Assembly (NCBI GenBank): GCA_033439795.1 | Contig: JAUTDP010000008.1 | Location: 2,728,001-2,792,000 of the forward strand | Source of the DNA: Sordaria brevicollis | Taxonomy: Eukaryota; Ascomycota; Sordariomycetes; Sordariales; Sordariaceae | Direction of reading: 5' to 3' | Length of the DNA stretch: 64,000 bases | In this document: positions 53,001-64,000 of the stretch, one piece after another | Layout: each line of letters begins with the position of its first letter | Numbering within the stretch: position 1 is the first letter of the stretch | Translations under genes and position numbers: made by a program | The notes under the pieces: generated by a model | What the model was told of the DNA's origin: nothing | Database searches by the model: none | What the model saw: the letters and a program-made list of their open reading frames with translations, nothing else

Positions 53001-56000
53001 TTATAATATTATTAACTTTTAATAAATATATTTAAAAATTCGAAATATTCGCTAAAAATACGATACTATCGCCTTCTATAAAACCCGGACGACCGATTAA
53101 ACTATTTAAAGAATTAAAGGAGCGTCCGATCTAATATAGAGAAAATAAAAATTTAATAAAAATAAAACGATAATTATTAGATTAATATACCCTAAAATAA
53201 AAGGAGGAAGACGTAATACTTACGAAACGAAAATATATCGAAATATTAGAAGCCGAATAAAAAAACGACCCCTTTTAAAGCGAAAATACGTAGGGCTAAT
53301 ACCAATTAAAAAAAAATAGCGTAAAATAGTATAAATATTATAACGATTTTATAATAATTAATATCGACGTTTTTTTTATATTCGCTAAATAAGAATATAT
53401 AAGGGTAATTAATCTTTATAAATTCGACCGATTTATTAACGATTATAAAAGATAGACCTTTATTAAAAATAAAATAAAATTACACGAACGAATTAAAAAA
53501 AAAATCCCTAAATACGCTTACGAATATTTAAATATATTTAGTAAAAAGGAATCCGATATTTTATTAAATTATTACGCTAATAATTATAAAATCGATTTAA
53601 TAGACGGAGTAAAGCTTAAAGATTTTAGGTATAATTTATTATATAAAATATCGGTTAATAAATTAGAAATTTATTAGAAATATATAAATAAAATATTAAT
53701 TAAGGGCTTTATTAAAAGTAATTTTATACTTTAAGTTACGCTTATTTTTTTCGTATTTAAAGCTAACGGTAAATTAAAATTTTATATAAATTATCGGAAA
53801 TTTAACGCTATTATAAGGAAAGATAAATACCCTTTTCCTTTAATTAATAAAATTATTATTAAGATTAATTAAACGAAGATTTTCTCGAAGATTAATATTA
53901 AATAAATTTTTTATCGAATTTATATATACTCCGATAACGAAAAATTTACGATATTCCGAACGAAATACGGTGCGTATAAATATAAGGTTTTACCCTTTAG
54001 ATTAATTAATAGACCGTTAACGTTTTAGCAGTATATTAATAAAATATTAATAAAATATTTCGATAATTTTTGTAACGTATATATCGATAATATTTTTATT
54101 TTTTTAAATAATTTGGAGGAATATAAAATTTACGTTAAAAAGGTATTAATTAAATTAGAAGTAGCGGAATTATAAATAAATTTAAATAAATACGAATTTT
54201 ACGTCGAAAAAATTAAATTTTTAAATTTTATTATTAGGACCGATAATATATTTATTAACTTTTAAAAGATTACGGTCGTAAAGGATTAATAAGTTTTAAT
54301 AAATATATAAAGAGTATAATTTTTTTTAAAGTTCTATAATTTTTACCGGCGCTTTATTAAAAATTATAATTAAATTACTAAATTATTAACGGTAATAACG
54401 AAAAAAGGAGAAATCTTTAATTAAAATAAAAATTATTAAATTGCCTTTAAGGAATTTAAAGGACGATTATTATTAATACTTATCTTAATATATTTTAAAT
54501 ATAAATAATTAATACGAATAGAAATAGATATTTTAAATAGAATAATAATAGGAGTTTTATTCTAATTAATCGAAGATAAATAACGTCCGGTTACTTTCTA
54601 TTTCGAAATTATATATAAAGTAGAATATAATTATTTAATTTATAATAAAGAATTAATAGTTATCGTTAAAACCCTATAATATTAACGGGTAAAATTTATT
54701 AATTTATATAAACCCTTTCTAATTTTTATAAATAATAAAGCGTTTAAATAATTTAATATTAAGAAATTTTTAAATTTATAGTAAATAGGTTAGGCGGAAT
54801 TTTTATCTTAATATTATTTTATTATATTATATCGGCTAGGAAAAAAGAATAGAATTATTAATATTTTATTAAGGAAGGTAAAAGATTTAAAGAATTAAAA
54901 AGTTAAATAGGAGGTTTAATATACCCTTTAATTCTTTAAAAGTTTAAAGGACGGTTATATAATATAATTTAACGATATAATTAATAATATTAATACCGTT
55001 TACGCGTCTATTTTATTTTTAGGAATTTTTATAAAAATTAATTTAGAAATTACGGAGGGTAATTATTAAGAACGTTTAAAGGGATACTTTTCAATAGATC
55101 GTTTTATATTCGAGAATAAAATTTACTTAGATTTAGAAATTTATTAAAATATAATTAAGAAGGGGGAGAACGGGTATTAATTTATTATTAATAAAATTTT
55201 TACCCGTTTCGATAAATTTATTATATTATTTAGTACCTTAAAAATTTAAATTATTTATAAATTATACGCAAAAATTATTACCGTTTATCCGGGCTAAAAT
55301 AAAATAAAACGCTTAATTTCTATATAATATTAATAATTAAGGATAATTAGTAACGTCGACCGTTTCGTTGCTAATTATATAATATATTCTACTTCGAAAA
55401 TTCCCTATAATAAAATACCCGGTAAATTAGAATTTATTCCGATAGTTTAACGTATTTAGTAAAATTTAATCGTAAACTTTAAATCAATATTTAAAAATAA
55501 ATAAAGATTCGATAATATATTTATAATAGTAGACCGATTAAATAAAATATTATAAATTATCCTTTATTTTATTATAGCGACCGTTAGGGACGTAGCTTAT
55601 ATATATTACGAAGGTCTATATTATATTTATAGCCTATTAAACGAAATTATTTCGGATAGGGGTCCCTAATTTATTTTAAATTTTATAAACGAATTAATAA
55701 AAATTTTTAATATTTAGTAAAAATTAATTTCCTTAGGTTATAATTAAACCGTTAAATAAGCGGAAATCATAAACGAATATTTCGATTAACGTTTTCGTCC
55801 TTTTATTAATTACTTTTAGGATAATTAATCGGAAGCGATTTTAATAATAAACGTTATTTAAATAAGGATATTATATAATAATTTAGGAGGAATATAATTA
55901 TACGAAATATTAAAAGGGTTCTTTATATCCGGTACTTTAAATTAGGAAGTATATATAAATTTTAGCGGCGTTTAATTAATAATTAAGGAGAAATTTAATT

Positions 56001-56759
56001 GTAAGGATATATAAGGAATAGTAAAACGGATTCGAAGCTTCGTAGAAAAAGCTAAGGAATATATTATTAAAATTTAACAACGAATAATTAAATAAACGAA
56101 TAAATATTAACGCGTCCTAAATTTCAATTTTAAAAATAAAATATTTATTATTAAACGGAGCGAATTTATTAATTAATTAAATTATAAATTCGATTTTCCT
56201 TTAATTAATTAATATTTTAGAATTAAAGAAAAATATAAAAATTTATTTAAATTAGAAATCTTAAAAGGGTAGAAGGGAATAGACGTTTTTTATACGGATT
56301 GGTTAAGGAAATACCTTAATAATTTATTACCCGGTTAAAAATTAAAAGAATTAATAGGAAAATATATTAATAATAATATTAAATAGGAAGTAGAGGAGAT
56401 TTTAGCTTTTCGAATATATTTTAATAAATTTTAATATTAAATAAATTAAAAAGGATACGACCCGGACCCGAAATTTTACAACGTTAAGAATTTTAAAAAT
56501 TTATTTAAATTATTACGAATTTACTATAAAACGTATTTAAAGTATTTAGGTCCGCCGTTATATTTAGAGGAATAATTATAAAAAGTAGAAATAAAAGAGT
56601 TTAATAAAAATTACCCGGATAATAATATTCCTTTAAAGAAGGGTACGAAGAAATTAAAGAGGGTAGTGGGCGTTAGGAAATAAGGGATTTACTTTATATA
56701 TAATAATAATTTTAATATTTCGAAAATTCGGGGCGAATTTTTTTCGAAGGGGGGGGTAA

Positions 56760-57012
56760 TATTATAGCGCTAATAGATAGGGTCCTTATTTAGCGGACTA
56801 ATTATCGCTCGGGCAATTATTTAATAAAGGTTAACCGTATTAGCGTACGTAATTGCGTACCGCCTTCGTAGGTCGCCCGCGCCTAAGTATAAAACCTTAA
56901 TACGGGGCGTACCCTTTATTCATTTCTTCTTTTCTTCTTTATTTTGTGATTCTATAATAGACTTGGATTCAATATATTAAGTTTGTTTCTCGTGACTACA
57001 TCGCTCGTGATA
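56760..57012 (+). repeat. 3' LTR of the inner retrotransposon
   Basis: Starts TATTATAGCGC directly after the polypurine tract and ends GTGATA. Its final 75 bp are the least mutated part, mirroring the 5' LTR. Confidence 0.93.
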
Positions 57013-57029
57013 CTTCTTCTTTTTTTTAA

Positions 57030-58450
57030 AAAGGGTAACTTTAATTTCTTCTTCTTCTTTAAAACGAACCCTCTTTTTAATTTCCTTTTCCTTTTTTTTT
57101 TTTCCCCTCTCCCCCTTTTTTATTTCTTTTTCCCTTTCCTTTACTTCTAACCTTATAAATTCGTACGGGTTAAAACGACCTAAAAAAGAAAATTCTATCT
57201 TTAATTCTTTTATATTTATCTTTAATTCCCCTTCTTCTTTAATTTCCGGCTCCTCCTCCTCCCTTATTAAAGTAATTTTAACTTTATTAATAAAAGTTAT
57301 AATTTGGATAATAATTTCCTTTTTAAATTCTTTAATATAGGCTTTAAACCCGGCGAAGGCGTTTAAATAAGATTCGAATTTAATAAGAATTTAATTAATA
57401 TTAATTATAGTATTAAAAGTATTAATAGTAATAATCTCTATAATAGTAATAACGGTATTAAAACGGTTAATAATTATATAGGTAATAGTAAAAAGCTTTA
57501 TAAAAATAAAAATTTAAAAGCTAATTTAATTATTCTAATTAATACGGAGAGAATTAACCCCTTCCTTAAATTCGTTTAATTTTTCTTATACTTCTATAAA
57601 GGAGGGTTTAAAGTTCGAATTCGTTAAAATTATAATTAGAAGTATTATAGCGGTAATTAGAACGGCGGTAGTAAATAATATTATATTTATAAAATAACCA
57701 AAGGTTTTATAAATAATATTTTTTCGAAGGAAATTAATAAAAGAATAAAAAAGAAAAGTATTAATATAATTTATTAAATTTATTCGGGAAAAGATTTTCT
57801 TCCTCTAAATTTATAAAATAATCGGTAGAAGTTATAATTTTCCGGAAGCGATTATAATCCCTATTAATAATACCCTTATTAATTTAATAATTACCCTCCC
57901 CCTAAATAAAATAATTACGCTAAATAGCCCTAAATTATTATTAGTAAATCTTAACCTCTTTAATTTTAAAATAAAATAAATAATAATTTTTACCCTTAAT
58001 AAATATATAAACGTAAGCGTCGTTTAAATATATATACCGATTATATTAAAACGGATTAATATTAAAGATTTCGCCCTTAATTAATTTACGCGCGCTCGAG
58101 GGCGCTAGCGGAGTAGTAATAATAATAGTAGAAGTAATAGCGGCCGTAAAAGGAATCGCCGGAACGATAGGGGGACCGCGGGGTAGAATTAATATAATAA
58201 AAGGCTTAAATTCAAAATAAAACCCGAAAGAATTATATTTAAAAATAATATTAATTTAAAATTAACGAAATTATAATAAGGCGGGGAATTGGAATTAATA
58301 CGCCGGGGGTAAGAGGATAAAAGAATTAACGGGAAAACGGTTAATAATAATAAGTATTAATAAAATTATAATAAAAAGATTATTAATAGTATAAGGAATA
58401 AGAATATACGTATAGTATTTTAAATTATTAATAATTAAAAAAAGAAAGAG
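57030..58450 (-). pseudogene. Antisense reading frame in the outer element's 3' region
   Basis: On the minus strand, opposite to gag-pol, one frame can be followed for about 450 codons. Its breaks are mainly TAA/TAG at likely Gln/Trp sites. It begins Pro/Ala/Thr-rich (PRGPPIVPAIPFTAA near 58190), then PSSARKLIKGEIFN and NDAYVYIFIKGKNYYLFYF. It continues to FESYLNAFAGFKAYIKEF and ends in a Glu/Lys-rich tail (REEEEPEIKEEGELK, then KEREKEIKKGERGKKKKEK). I do not recognise a family. It lies wholly between the pol end and the 3' LTR of the outer element, so it is probably an accessory gene of that retrotransposon. Confidence 0.55.
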
Positions 58451-58553
58451 GAGTGAAAATTCGAAGGGGATAAATTTTAATTATATAAATAGAAGGGATA
58501 TAATTAGGTTATTTATTTATAGCGCGTACGTAGCGGGTATAAAGGAGGGCTAA

Positions 58554-58847
58554 TATTATAGGTTTAGCGTTTAAAATTTAAAGGTTTAATATTTATTAAA
58601 TTACTATTCGGATTACTTCGACTTACTAGCGGTAAGCAAGGGGGCTCTAAGACTACCGAAGGTATTTAATTCTTTAAAAGGTTCTCTAGCCTACCCTACC
58701 TAAGGTACCTAGGCAATTACATACGGCCTTATAAGGATAGGTGGCCGGGTCCGCCCTATAGGCCACCCCCTCTCCCTTTCTCCTTCGTAGAACCTTAATA
58801 TATTTATATTGGCCAGTACCTGCGTTACGCTCTGCTATCCCCTTATA
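58554..58847 (+). repeat. 3' LTR of the outer retrotransposon
   Basis: Partner of 44035-44328. It starts TATTATAGGTTTAGC and ends CCTTATA before the TTAAA duplication. The outer 200 bp kept GC (GGCCAGTACCTGCG near 58811), and the inner 60 bp are AT-rich. Confidence 0.92.
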
Positions 58848-59064
58848 TTAAAGACGAATTCTTTAATATCGAAAATTATTTTGCAAATAAGGACGGTCTT
58901 TGAGATTATTTTCCTAACGAAAACTATCCCTTAATTCGAATAATTCGTTTTATTATTAGTCATATTATTATTTTGGATACGAAATATTTCTTTACACCTG
59001 AAAATTTTGCAGTTATAAAACCATCACCAAGATCATTTTCAGAAACCCCCTCTGCGCGCTATGG

Positions 59065-60136
59065 AACCTCGATGCGCATCCAGATATCAAGAGGTCATTC
59101 AGATGTGCATGCCTAGGCAGGTACGGGTGGACCATCGAAGTTCTTTGCCAAGCATCCACCACTGCGTCGTATTCAAGCCCTGTCCTTCTAGGTTATTCCT
59201 ATCAGTGATCTGACACCGACGCGGCATGTTCACAGGACATCGAGCTAAATATAAATTTCAAAGCGAGCCCCTTAAGTTCCTGAACAGTCTTGAATCCCCT
59301 ACCGTTTTTAGAACACTTACTTCATGGGTCAGATAAGTTGATCAGTTCGGTATATATGCTTGCCTGTCTAGGCCAATTCGCATGCCAACTCAAACGTGAG
59401 ATATCACTTGAGACTTACAAGGGTGACAAGATGTATCTTGACCGTTCCGAAGTAGTAGGGCAGACACAAGCACACACACTGGTTTCACATATACGGATAC
59501 GGGCATGGCTTTCAAGTTCATTAACCATCTATTTCTTCCAACCGTATCTATCTTGTCCTCATCATATCGACCTATGCCCGTTTACAACTAACTGGCACCG
59601 CTGCCCTTCGCTCATTCCCGTTCCATGCTCTGAAAAAGTTTCCCGGTATATCTATAACCGACCGCCCATTTTTCCCGTTCTTTCTCTCCCTTTAACCCAT
59701 CCTCTCGTCTCCTGAGGAAGGGTATAAAACATAGTTAAAGCAGAATATAAAAAACCAAGTAACCAACTCTTTGTGTTGTATACCTGGATGAAGAAGAAAG
59801 CGCCTCATTCTACTCCACCTGATCAATGATCGAGGAAGGGGCGCGTAAAATCGAGAAGAGAAATTTTGTGCACGTGTGAGATTCAAAGGAGACAAAAGAT
59901 CTTGTCCCCTACCCTCTTGCTGATTCCGCTTATCAATGGCCCTCGCATCCTGAAAGCGTTGCTCTGCAGAGCGCGTTTAGACGGATCCTTAGGTGTCGAA
60001 ATTTGCTGAAGGGGATTACAAAGTCGATATGCAGTTGTAGCATTATTAAGAAGACACAAACGACATCCCTTTTGGCGGGAGACATTTTCCCCGCGTCCAC
60101 TCATGCATCGGTTCCATAAATTCCTTGCTGATGGAC
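59065..60136. other. Intergenic DNA 3' of the transporter gene
   Basis: Normal composition between the nested cluster and the transporter stop codon. The plus frame 59290-59715 (141 codons) has no motif and no neighbouring exon, so I do not call it. Confidence 0.45.
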
Positions 60137-61613
60137 TTAAGCGGACATGCCGATCTTGGACTTGGCCTCGTTGAGGTACTCAGTGGGGTCGATTCCAGCA
60201 GCGTAGTCAGGAGCAAAGCCACCAAGGAGGGCAAAGACCACGAAGACGGAGAGGAGGATGACCGAAATGCGGCGGAGGATGGGGCGGCGATTGCCGAAGT
60301 CGGCCCATTGACGGCCAGCCTCACCAGCGTAGCTCTTGATAGTCTCAGCGCCGAGCTTGTAGTATACCATGCCGCCGAGAGCAATGCTGTAGCCGAAGAA
60401 CTGGGTGAGGGTAACCTGGCTGCCGTAGATGACCATGGAAGCAACGACGAGCAAAACGTCCTTGAGGACACCGCAGAGGGTGAGGACGAGCGACGAAGTC
60501 TTGCCAATCTGCACGGATATGTTAGCAAGCTGTATCGACATAACTCTCCAGGTATCCAACTTACCAAGAACACAACGGAAACGTTGAGGCCGAAAGCGCA
60601 GAGACCGTTAAGGAAGAAGTAGAAGAGGCCAACGCGGTCGATATCAGCCATGGTAAGTCTGGGGATCTCGTTTTGCCAGCAGAGCGCAACGATGCCGTTC
60701 ATGAGGGCGCAGATGGGAGCGAAGTAGTAGAGCGAAACCAGGGGATCCATCTTGAACTCGGCGGAGCTCAGGAGACGCTGGACCATGGTAAGACGAAGAG
60801 CCTCGAAGGCAACACCGGCGATCTGGAGGATGACGCCCAACCAAACAAACTCGAGCTCGCCGTACGAAGCGATAACGACACCGATGACGATAACGGAGAC
60901 GTTGAGGAAGATTCTCATGTTGATCTGCGACACACCCAGGGCCCAGCCGGAGAGGAGAACGGCGACAGGAGTAGTGGCCTGAGTTCGATTCGAATCGTTA
61001 GCCCGTGATGACCACTCAACAGCGCGCATCCTTGGTACTGACCTTGAGCATCTGAATGAAGGAGACACTAAGATAGAGGTAGGTAAGGTTGCCGCAGATC
61101 AAACTCAAGCTGAAGAAGAAACCAATAGGGACAATGGCGCGCAGATAGACGCGGCCCGTCATCTTCACAGTCTTGCGACCGTCCAGCAGCGTGGTATATC
61201 GAGCCATGATCTGGGTCATGATCGTAGAGAAAATCAGATGGTAGGTAGTCAAAACGACCGGGAAGTCTGTATCGTCGTCTTAGCATCTGTTTCCTTGGAT
61301 GACCCTTTTCGGCCAAGTTCGTCGATTTGTGCTTACCGAATCCCTTCGCGGAAAGAATCCACTTGTTGAACAGAATAACGGACGAGCTCATGCCAATCCA
61401 GATACTACAGTCGTCGCATCAGCCACATGAACACACGGCAAACTCGGAGTGCTATCCCGCCCGTGGGCAGACCAGTGTTGTAGCTCACCTCACGTAGAAT
61501 GCAGGGTGGACGGCGCTCTTGGGAGGCTCAGCCTTTGGGGCATCCGGATTCACGGTGGGAAGGACATCTCTGGGGGAGTCGCCCGACGCCCGGCTCTTCT
61601 CTTCGACGCCCAT
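60137..61613 (-). CDS. TPT/nucleotide-sugar transporter family protein
   Basis: Integral membrane transporter of the drug/metabolite superfamily, triose-phosphate translocator branch, 400 residues with about ten membrane spans. It probably sits in Golgi or ER. Five exons: 61613-61489, 61404-61337, 61266-61043, 60978-60565 and 60508-60137, all GT-AG. The frame is open throughout and closes at exactly 401 codons. An acidic, Pro-rich cytosolic N-terminus leads to SIWIGMSSSVILFNKWIL, then PVVLTTYHLIFS, NLTYLYLSVSFIQMLKATTPV, VAFEALRLTMVQRLL, and the substrate-class motif GKTSSLVLTLCGVLKD. The KT in the last motif is typical of sugar-phosphate/nucleotide-sugar members. The actual substrate cannot be read from sequence. 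Confidence 0.92.
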
Positions 61614-62683
61614 GTTGTCGCGAGTTGTAAATGCGGTCGAGGATTAAAAGGGGTATCGATGTGATTGAAGGTATTGCAAATCCGGAATCACGAATCGGAC
61701 TCGACGATTAGAACGGAGTAATGCGAATGACGTCGCGAAAAGTCTATAGACCTCGGTGGAATATGCTGAAGTCGAACGGACAAACGAGCGGATGGTCAAG
61801 CTGGAACGAAAGCCGGGACCGGAAGATGGTGGAGGAGAGCTGCAACGGCCGGCAGTTCAGGTCATGCAATCTCGCCAAGTGAATTGGAAGCGCGTACAAA
61901 GAGGATGCAGAGAAAAAGATACCAAGAGCCCCGCGTTTTTGCAAGTCCTGGGGAAAAATCCGCTCTCAGATCTGGGGGGTCGGGTTGCGGTCGACTTTGT
62001 GATTTCGAGGAGTCGGGGGCGCAAGCTTCAAGCTCTGGGGAGGCGAGATGATAATAGACAAAAAGGCAAGTGCCTGTGACGGTGATGGTGGTAGGGAGAC
62101 AGAAGCAAAAGAAAGAATAGAAGAACAAAATGGGGACCGCCTCGAAGGCGTGCCAAGGAGGTGCCAAGGGGGTGCTAAGGGGTGTCAAAGATCCCTTGAA
62201 AGCGGTTGAAGGCGTGCGGGTGCCTGGCAGAATGGGGGAGCAAAAGGTCCAGACTGGGGAAGAGTATTGCCCCTTTTGGTTAGACAAGCAGCTTGCGACA
62301 ACTGGGCAACTTTATTCTAGTGCTGACGCAGCCTTGGAAGGAAGACTGCAGAGTGCAAAACCACAAATTGGAGCGGAAATTGCAACGCAACCACAGAATG
62401 GATCTGATGTGCAGAAGACAGCCAGTCGATCCAGGCCAAATCGGCCCACGAGCGGGTATAAATACACGGCCACACGCTTGCAGTCTCTTTGTTTCGTATC
62501 ATCACAGCAAACACAGGCACCACAGCCTTCCAGTTGAGCAATTGATGTCCACCATATGCATTGTTTTGGTTTCGCGCAACTCCACTCCATCTGGAATTGC
62601 CTTGGAAACAACGGTTGATCATTCTCTTTTGTCTTTCAGATGGCCACTTCGCGTTTGGATGCGCTCCTTAGGACGGTGTCGAT
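61614..62683. promoter_or_regulatory. Upstream region of the transporter gene
   Basis: Promoter side of the transporter gene. It contains a short GAGGTGCCAAGG/GGGTGCTAAGG/GGTGTCAAAG stutter near 62156-62190, possibly a degenerate tandem repeat. No gene is supported; the long plus frame from 62293 runs straight through the MITE-like element and lacks motifs. Confidence 0.4.
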
Positions 62684-62685
62684 TA

Positions 62686-62978
62686 TTCCGCTTACAGCCC
62701 CACGCCCCTTTTCGAGTTAGAATCGCCAAGTCTGAAGTACTACACCACGACCTCAATTTTTTTTGGACCGCGACTATCTCGAGCAATATCAACGCTGTGA
62801 AAACGAAAACGCTTCCACGAGATTCAGCGCCCCCAGTACCCGGCTTTTTGCTCTGCTTCGCTATATATCGGGTTACGGTAGATGGAATGCGAAGGTTTAG
62901 AGTTTTGAAACTTAGAAATTGAAGTTGTAACTTTTGCTAGGCTGGCACGGACCTTTTCGTGTGGGGCTGTAAGCGGAA
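62686..62978. mobile_element. 293-bp MITE-like element, TA-flanked
   Basis: TTCCGCTTACAGCCCCAC at 62686-62703 is repeated perfectly in inverted orientation at 62961-62978. TA flanks both ends (62684-62685, 62979-62980). The interior is non-coding. The size and TA duplication fit a non-autonomous Tc1/mariner-type element. The arms are short, so chance cannot be fully excluded. Confidence 0.7.
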
Positions 62979-62980
62979 TA

Positions 62981-64000
62981 AGCAACTCCCTTAGGACCGA
63001 GCTGAAGACCGTGCAGAGCTGTACCTGAACAGCCTGTGGGAAGGCAGAGGTTACTTGAGCGACCACTAATTGATGCTTTCAGGGATATCATTGGTCAAGA
63101 GCGTCGTCGTCAAAGCTAGGTGTGAACAAATAGGGGCAAGATAAGGGGCAACGTGCCTGGGCGACCGTCAACAATGCAGTGGTTCTACAGGATTTGCAGC
63201 ACATTCGACGCTGTAGTCGTCTTTTATCGTCCTCAAAAGCGCAGGTTAAAGATGGTGAACAAAACAGAACAGGATAGGACATCATGAGTATAATGGATCA
63301 CAACTGGAAACCTGCTGCTTACACCACTATCAGCCGCCATTTTATCGGGAACGTAACTCATACATAGTCGCTTGCTGTAAAAGAAACGGGCTCTTAGATA
63401 ATGAGAACTTGATGCTACAGAACAGGGGTGAACGAGACCTGTAGACTATGGTATACCGAAGGCTTGCTGTTGGTTAACAACGCTCAAACCAGTCCATCTA
63501 GGTATTCACCTGCTGATAACTCAACGTATCACTGATTCCATCCCGTGGATCAGCGAAACAATTTCATAGCAGGAACCTCATCACATTGCAAGGTAGCACA
63601 GGTTTGGGGCGAAGTAATGTGAAACCAAGTTGTTTGCGAAGCCTCCGAACGGGCGGATGGATGCCCCCCCACGAAGCACCATACATTGTCTAATAAAAGG
63701 GGGGATGAGGGGCTTCGTTCGAAGATCGTTTACTACGTACGTTCAAGTTACTGACTCGCCTGCGTAAAAACACTCCACTTGTCCTAGAATTCGTCACCGG
63801 TGTCGACCACGGCGGACAAAGATTGACCATGAACTTTTCGATATTTCTTGGAAAAGCTTAGACACACGTGCAATCCAAAAATGGGAAATGTTGTGGTTCG
63901 TCGACTTCGCATTTTGGATTTGCTTCCCGTCAAGCAGCAAGGGTTGGCCTGACGATCTGAGGTGTCAGGAAGCCGGCATGTTGCGTGCGTACGGTAGAGA
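62981..64000. other. Intergenic DNA to the right edge
   Basis: Normal composition and only short frames. I see no gene, RNA or repeat that I can support. Confidence 0.45.

Larger units (their letters stand above)
49774..57012 (+). mobile_element. Inner chromovirus-type LTR retrotransposon
   Basis: 7239 bp with 253-bp LTRs and an exact 5-bp target duplication CTTCT (49769-49773, 57013-57017). A gag frame starts at ATGGCGTATACCCCCGAC (50128). The zinc knuckle is at 52347-52388 (YFVYKEIGYYFYNY, Cys/His to Tyr). The protease is near 52690-52750 (INSGINGN for DSG). The RT box is near 54079-54105 (YIDN for YIDD). An integrase segment near 55737-55780 reads TVK-stop-AEIINEY. A C-terminal chromodomain-like stretch is near 56448-56570 (KGYDPDP, NFKN). 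A polypurine tract GGGGGGG (about 56750) lies beside the 3' LTR. All pol motifs carry G-to-A or C-to-T damage. Confidence 0.92.
44035..58847 (+). mobile_element. Outer chromovirus-type LTR retrotransposon (split by inner copy)
   Basis: It has 294-bp LTRs at both ends and an exact 5-bp target duplication TTAAA (44030-44034, 58848-58852). Without the inner insertion it is about 7.57 kb. Plus-strand gene order: a CCHC zinc knuckle at 45616-45657 with Cys/His now Tyr (YIYYSASGY); the RT box at about 47044-47080 (VYINN where YIDD is expected); RNase H-like text near 47490 (FETDYSGF); then a chromodomain-like segment near 49400-49500 (EEILYVNNPLNN and AFVK followed by KG). A polypurine tract (GGAGGG, 58545-58550) precedes the 3' LTR. 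The 1.5 kb between pol and the 3' LTR holds an antisense frame. Confidence 0.88.
43846..59062. mobile_element. Short TIR element hosting the nested retrotransposons
   Basis: GCGCGCTTAGGGGGTTTCTG from 43846 is matched in inverted orientation by the text ending GCGCGC at 59062. The shared arm GCGCGC-x2-AGGGGGTTTCTGAAAATGATC is about 31 bp with two or three differences. TA dinucleotides flank both ends (43844-43845, 59063-59064). Removing the retrotransposon leaves about 0.4 kb of non-coding DNA, so this is a MITE-like, probably Tc1/mariner-type element. It was split at a TTAAA target by the retrotransposon. Confidence 0.75.

Noticed and set aside
62293..62922. Plus-strand frame of 209 codons
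   Set aside because: Runs through one end of the TA-flanked inverted-repeat element and shows no domain.

Overview
The window looks like a chromosome arm of a filamentous ascomycete of the Sordariales, most likely Neurospora or a close relative. Eight conserved fungal genes with short GT-AG introns and intact reading frames sit in GC-balanced DNA. They are interrupted by three AT-rich blocks (about 4.26-10.15, 22.4-32.8 and 44.3-58.8 kb, close to half the window). In these blocks CA and TG dinucleotides are almost absent and TA is in excess, and decayed transposon frames carry stops at former Gln and Trp codons. That is the signature of repeat-induced point mutation (RIP).

Genes, left to right: alanine:glyoxylate aminotransferase (minus, 1580-3055, 3 exons); VPS29 retromer subunit (plus, 10747-11565, 2 exons); a 2175-residue hybrid histidine kinase with PAS domains (minus, 12601-19204, 2 exons); TFIIH subunit SSL1/p44 (plus, 35285-36775, 2 exons); 4-hydroxyphenylpyruvate dioxygenase (minus, 37957-39204); a TTC36-like TPR protein (plus, 40581-41384); an NCE101-type 60-residue membrane protein (minus, 41541-41778, 2 exons); ribosomal protein eL27 (plus, 42357-43195, 3 exons); and a triose-phosphate-translocator-family/nucleotide-sugar-type transporter (minus, 60137-61613, 5 exons).

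Mobile DNA. (a) 4.26-10.15 kb holds a RIP-mutated relic with a RecQ-like helicase on the plus strand and a convergent minus-strand frame resembling the fungal DUF6589 family; I could not find its ends. (b) 22332-32916 is a TA-flanked, pogo/Fot1-like DNA transposon with GC-rich terminal inverted repeats. It is split by a complete 7255-bp Ty3/gypsy retrotransposon (24573-31827, minus, 307-bp LTRs, 5-bp target duplication). (c) 43846-59062 is a three-level nest. A roughly 0.4-kb TA-flanked inverted-repeat element contains a chromovirus-type LTR retrotransposon (44035-58847, 294-bp LTRs), which contains a second one (49774-57012, 253-bp LTRs). Each retrotransposon has an exact 5-bp target duplication. 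The outer one carries an extra antisense reading frame between pol and its 3' LTR. (d) Two small MITE-like elements, 34594-34933 (340 bp) and 62686-62978 (293 bp), lie in gene-side DNA and show no RIP.

How the genes relate: most are unrelated housekeeping genes. The exception is the divergent pair of 4-hydroxyphenylpyruvate dioxygenase and a TTC36-like gene. In mammals TTC36 is reported to bind and stabilise this same enzyme, so the adjacency may mark an ancient functional partnership. All coordinates and splice sites were read by eye; no alignment or database search was run.
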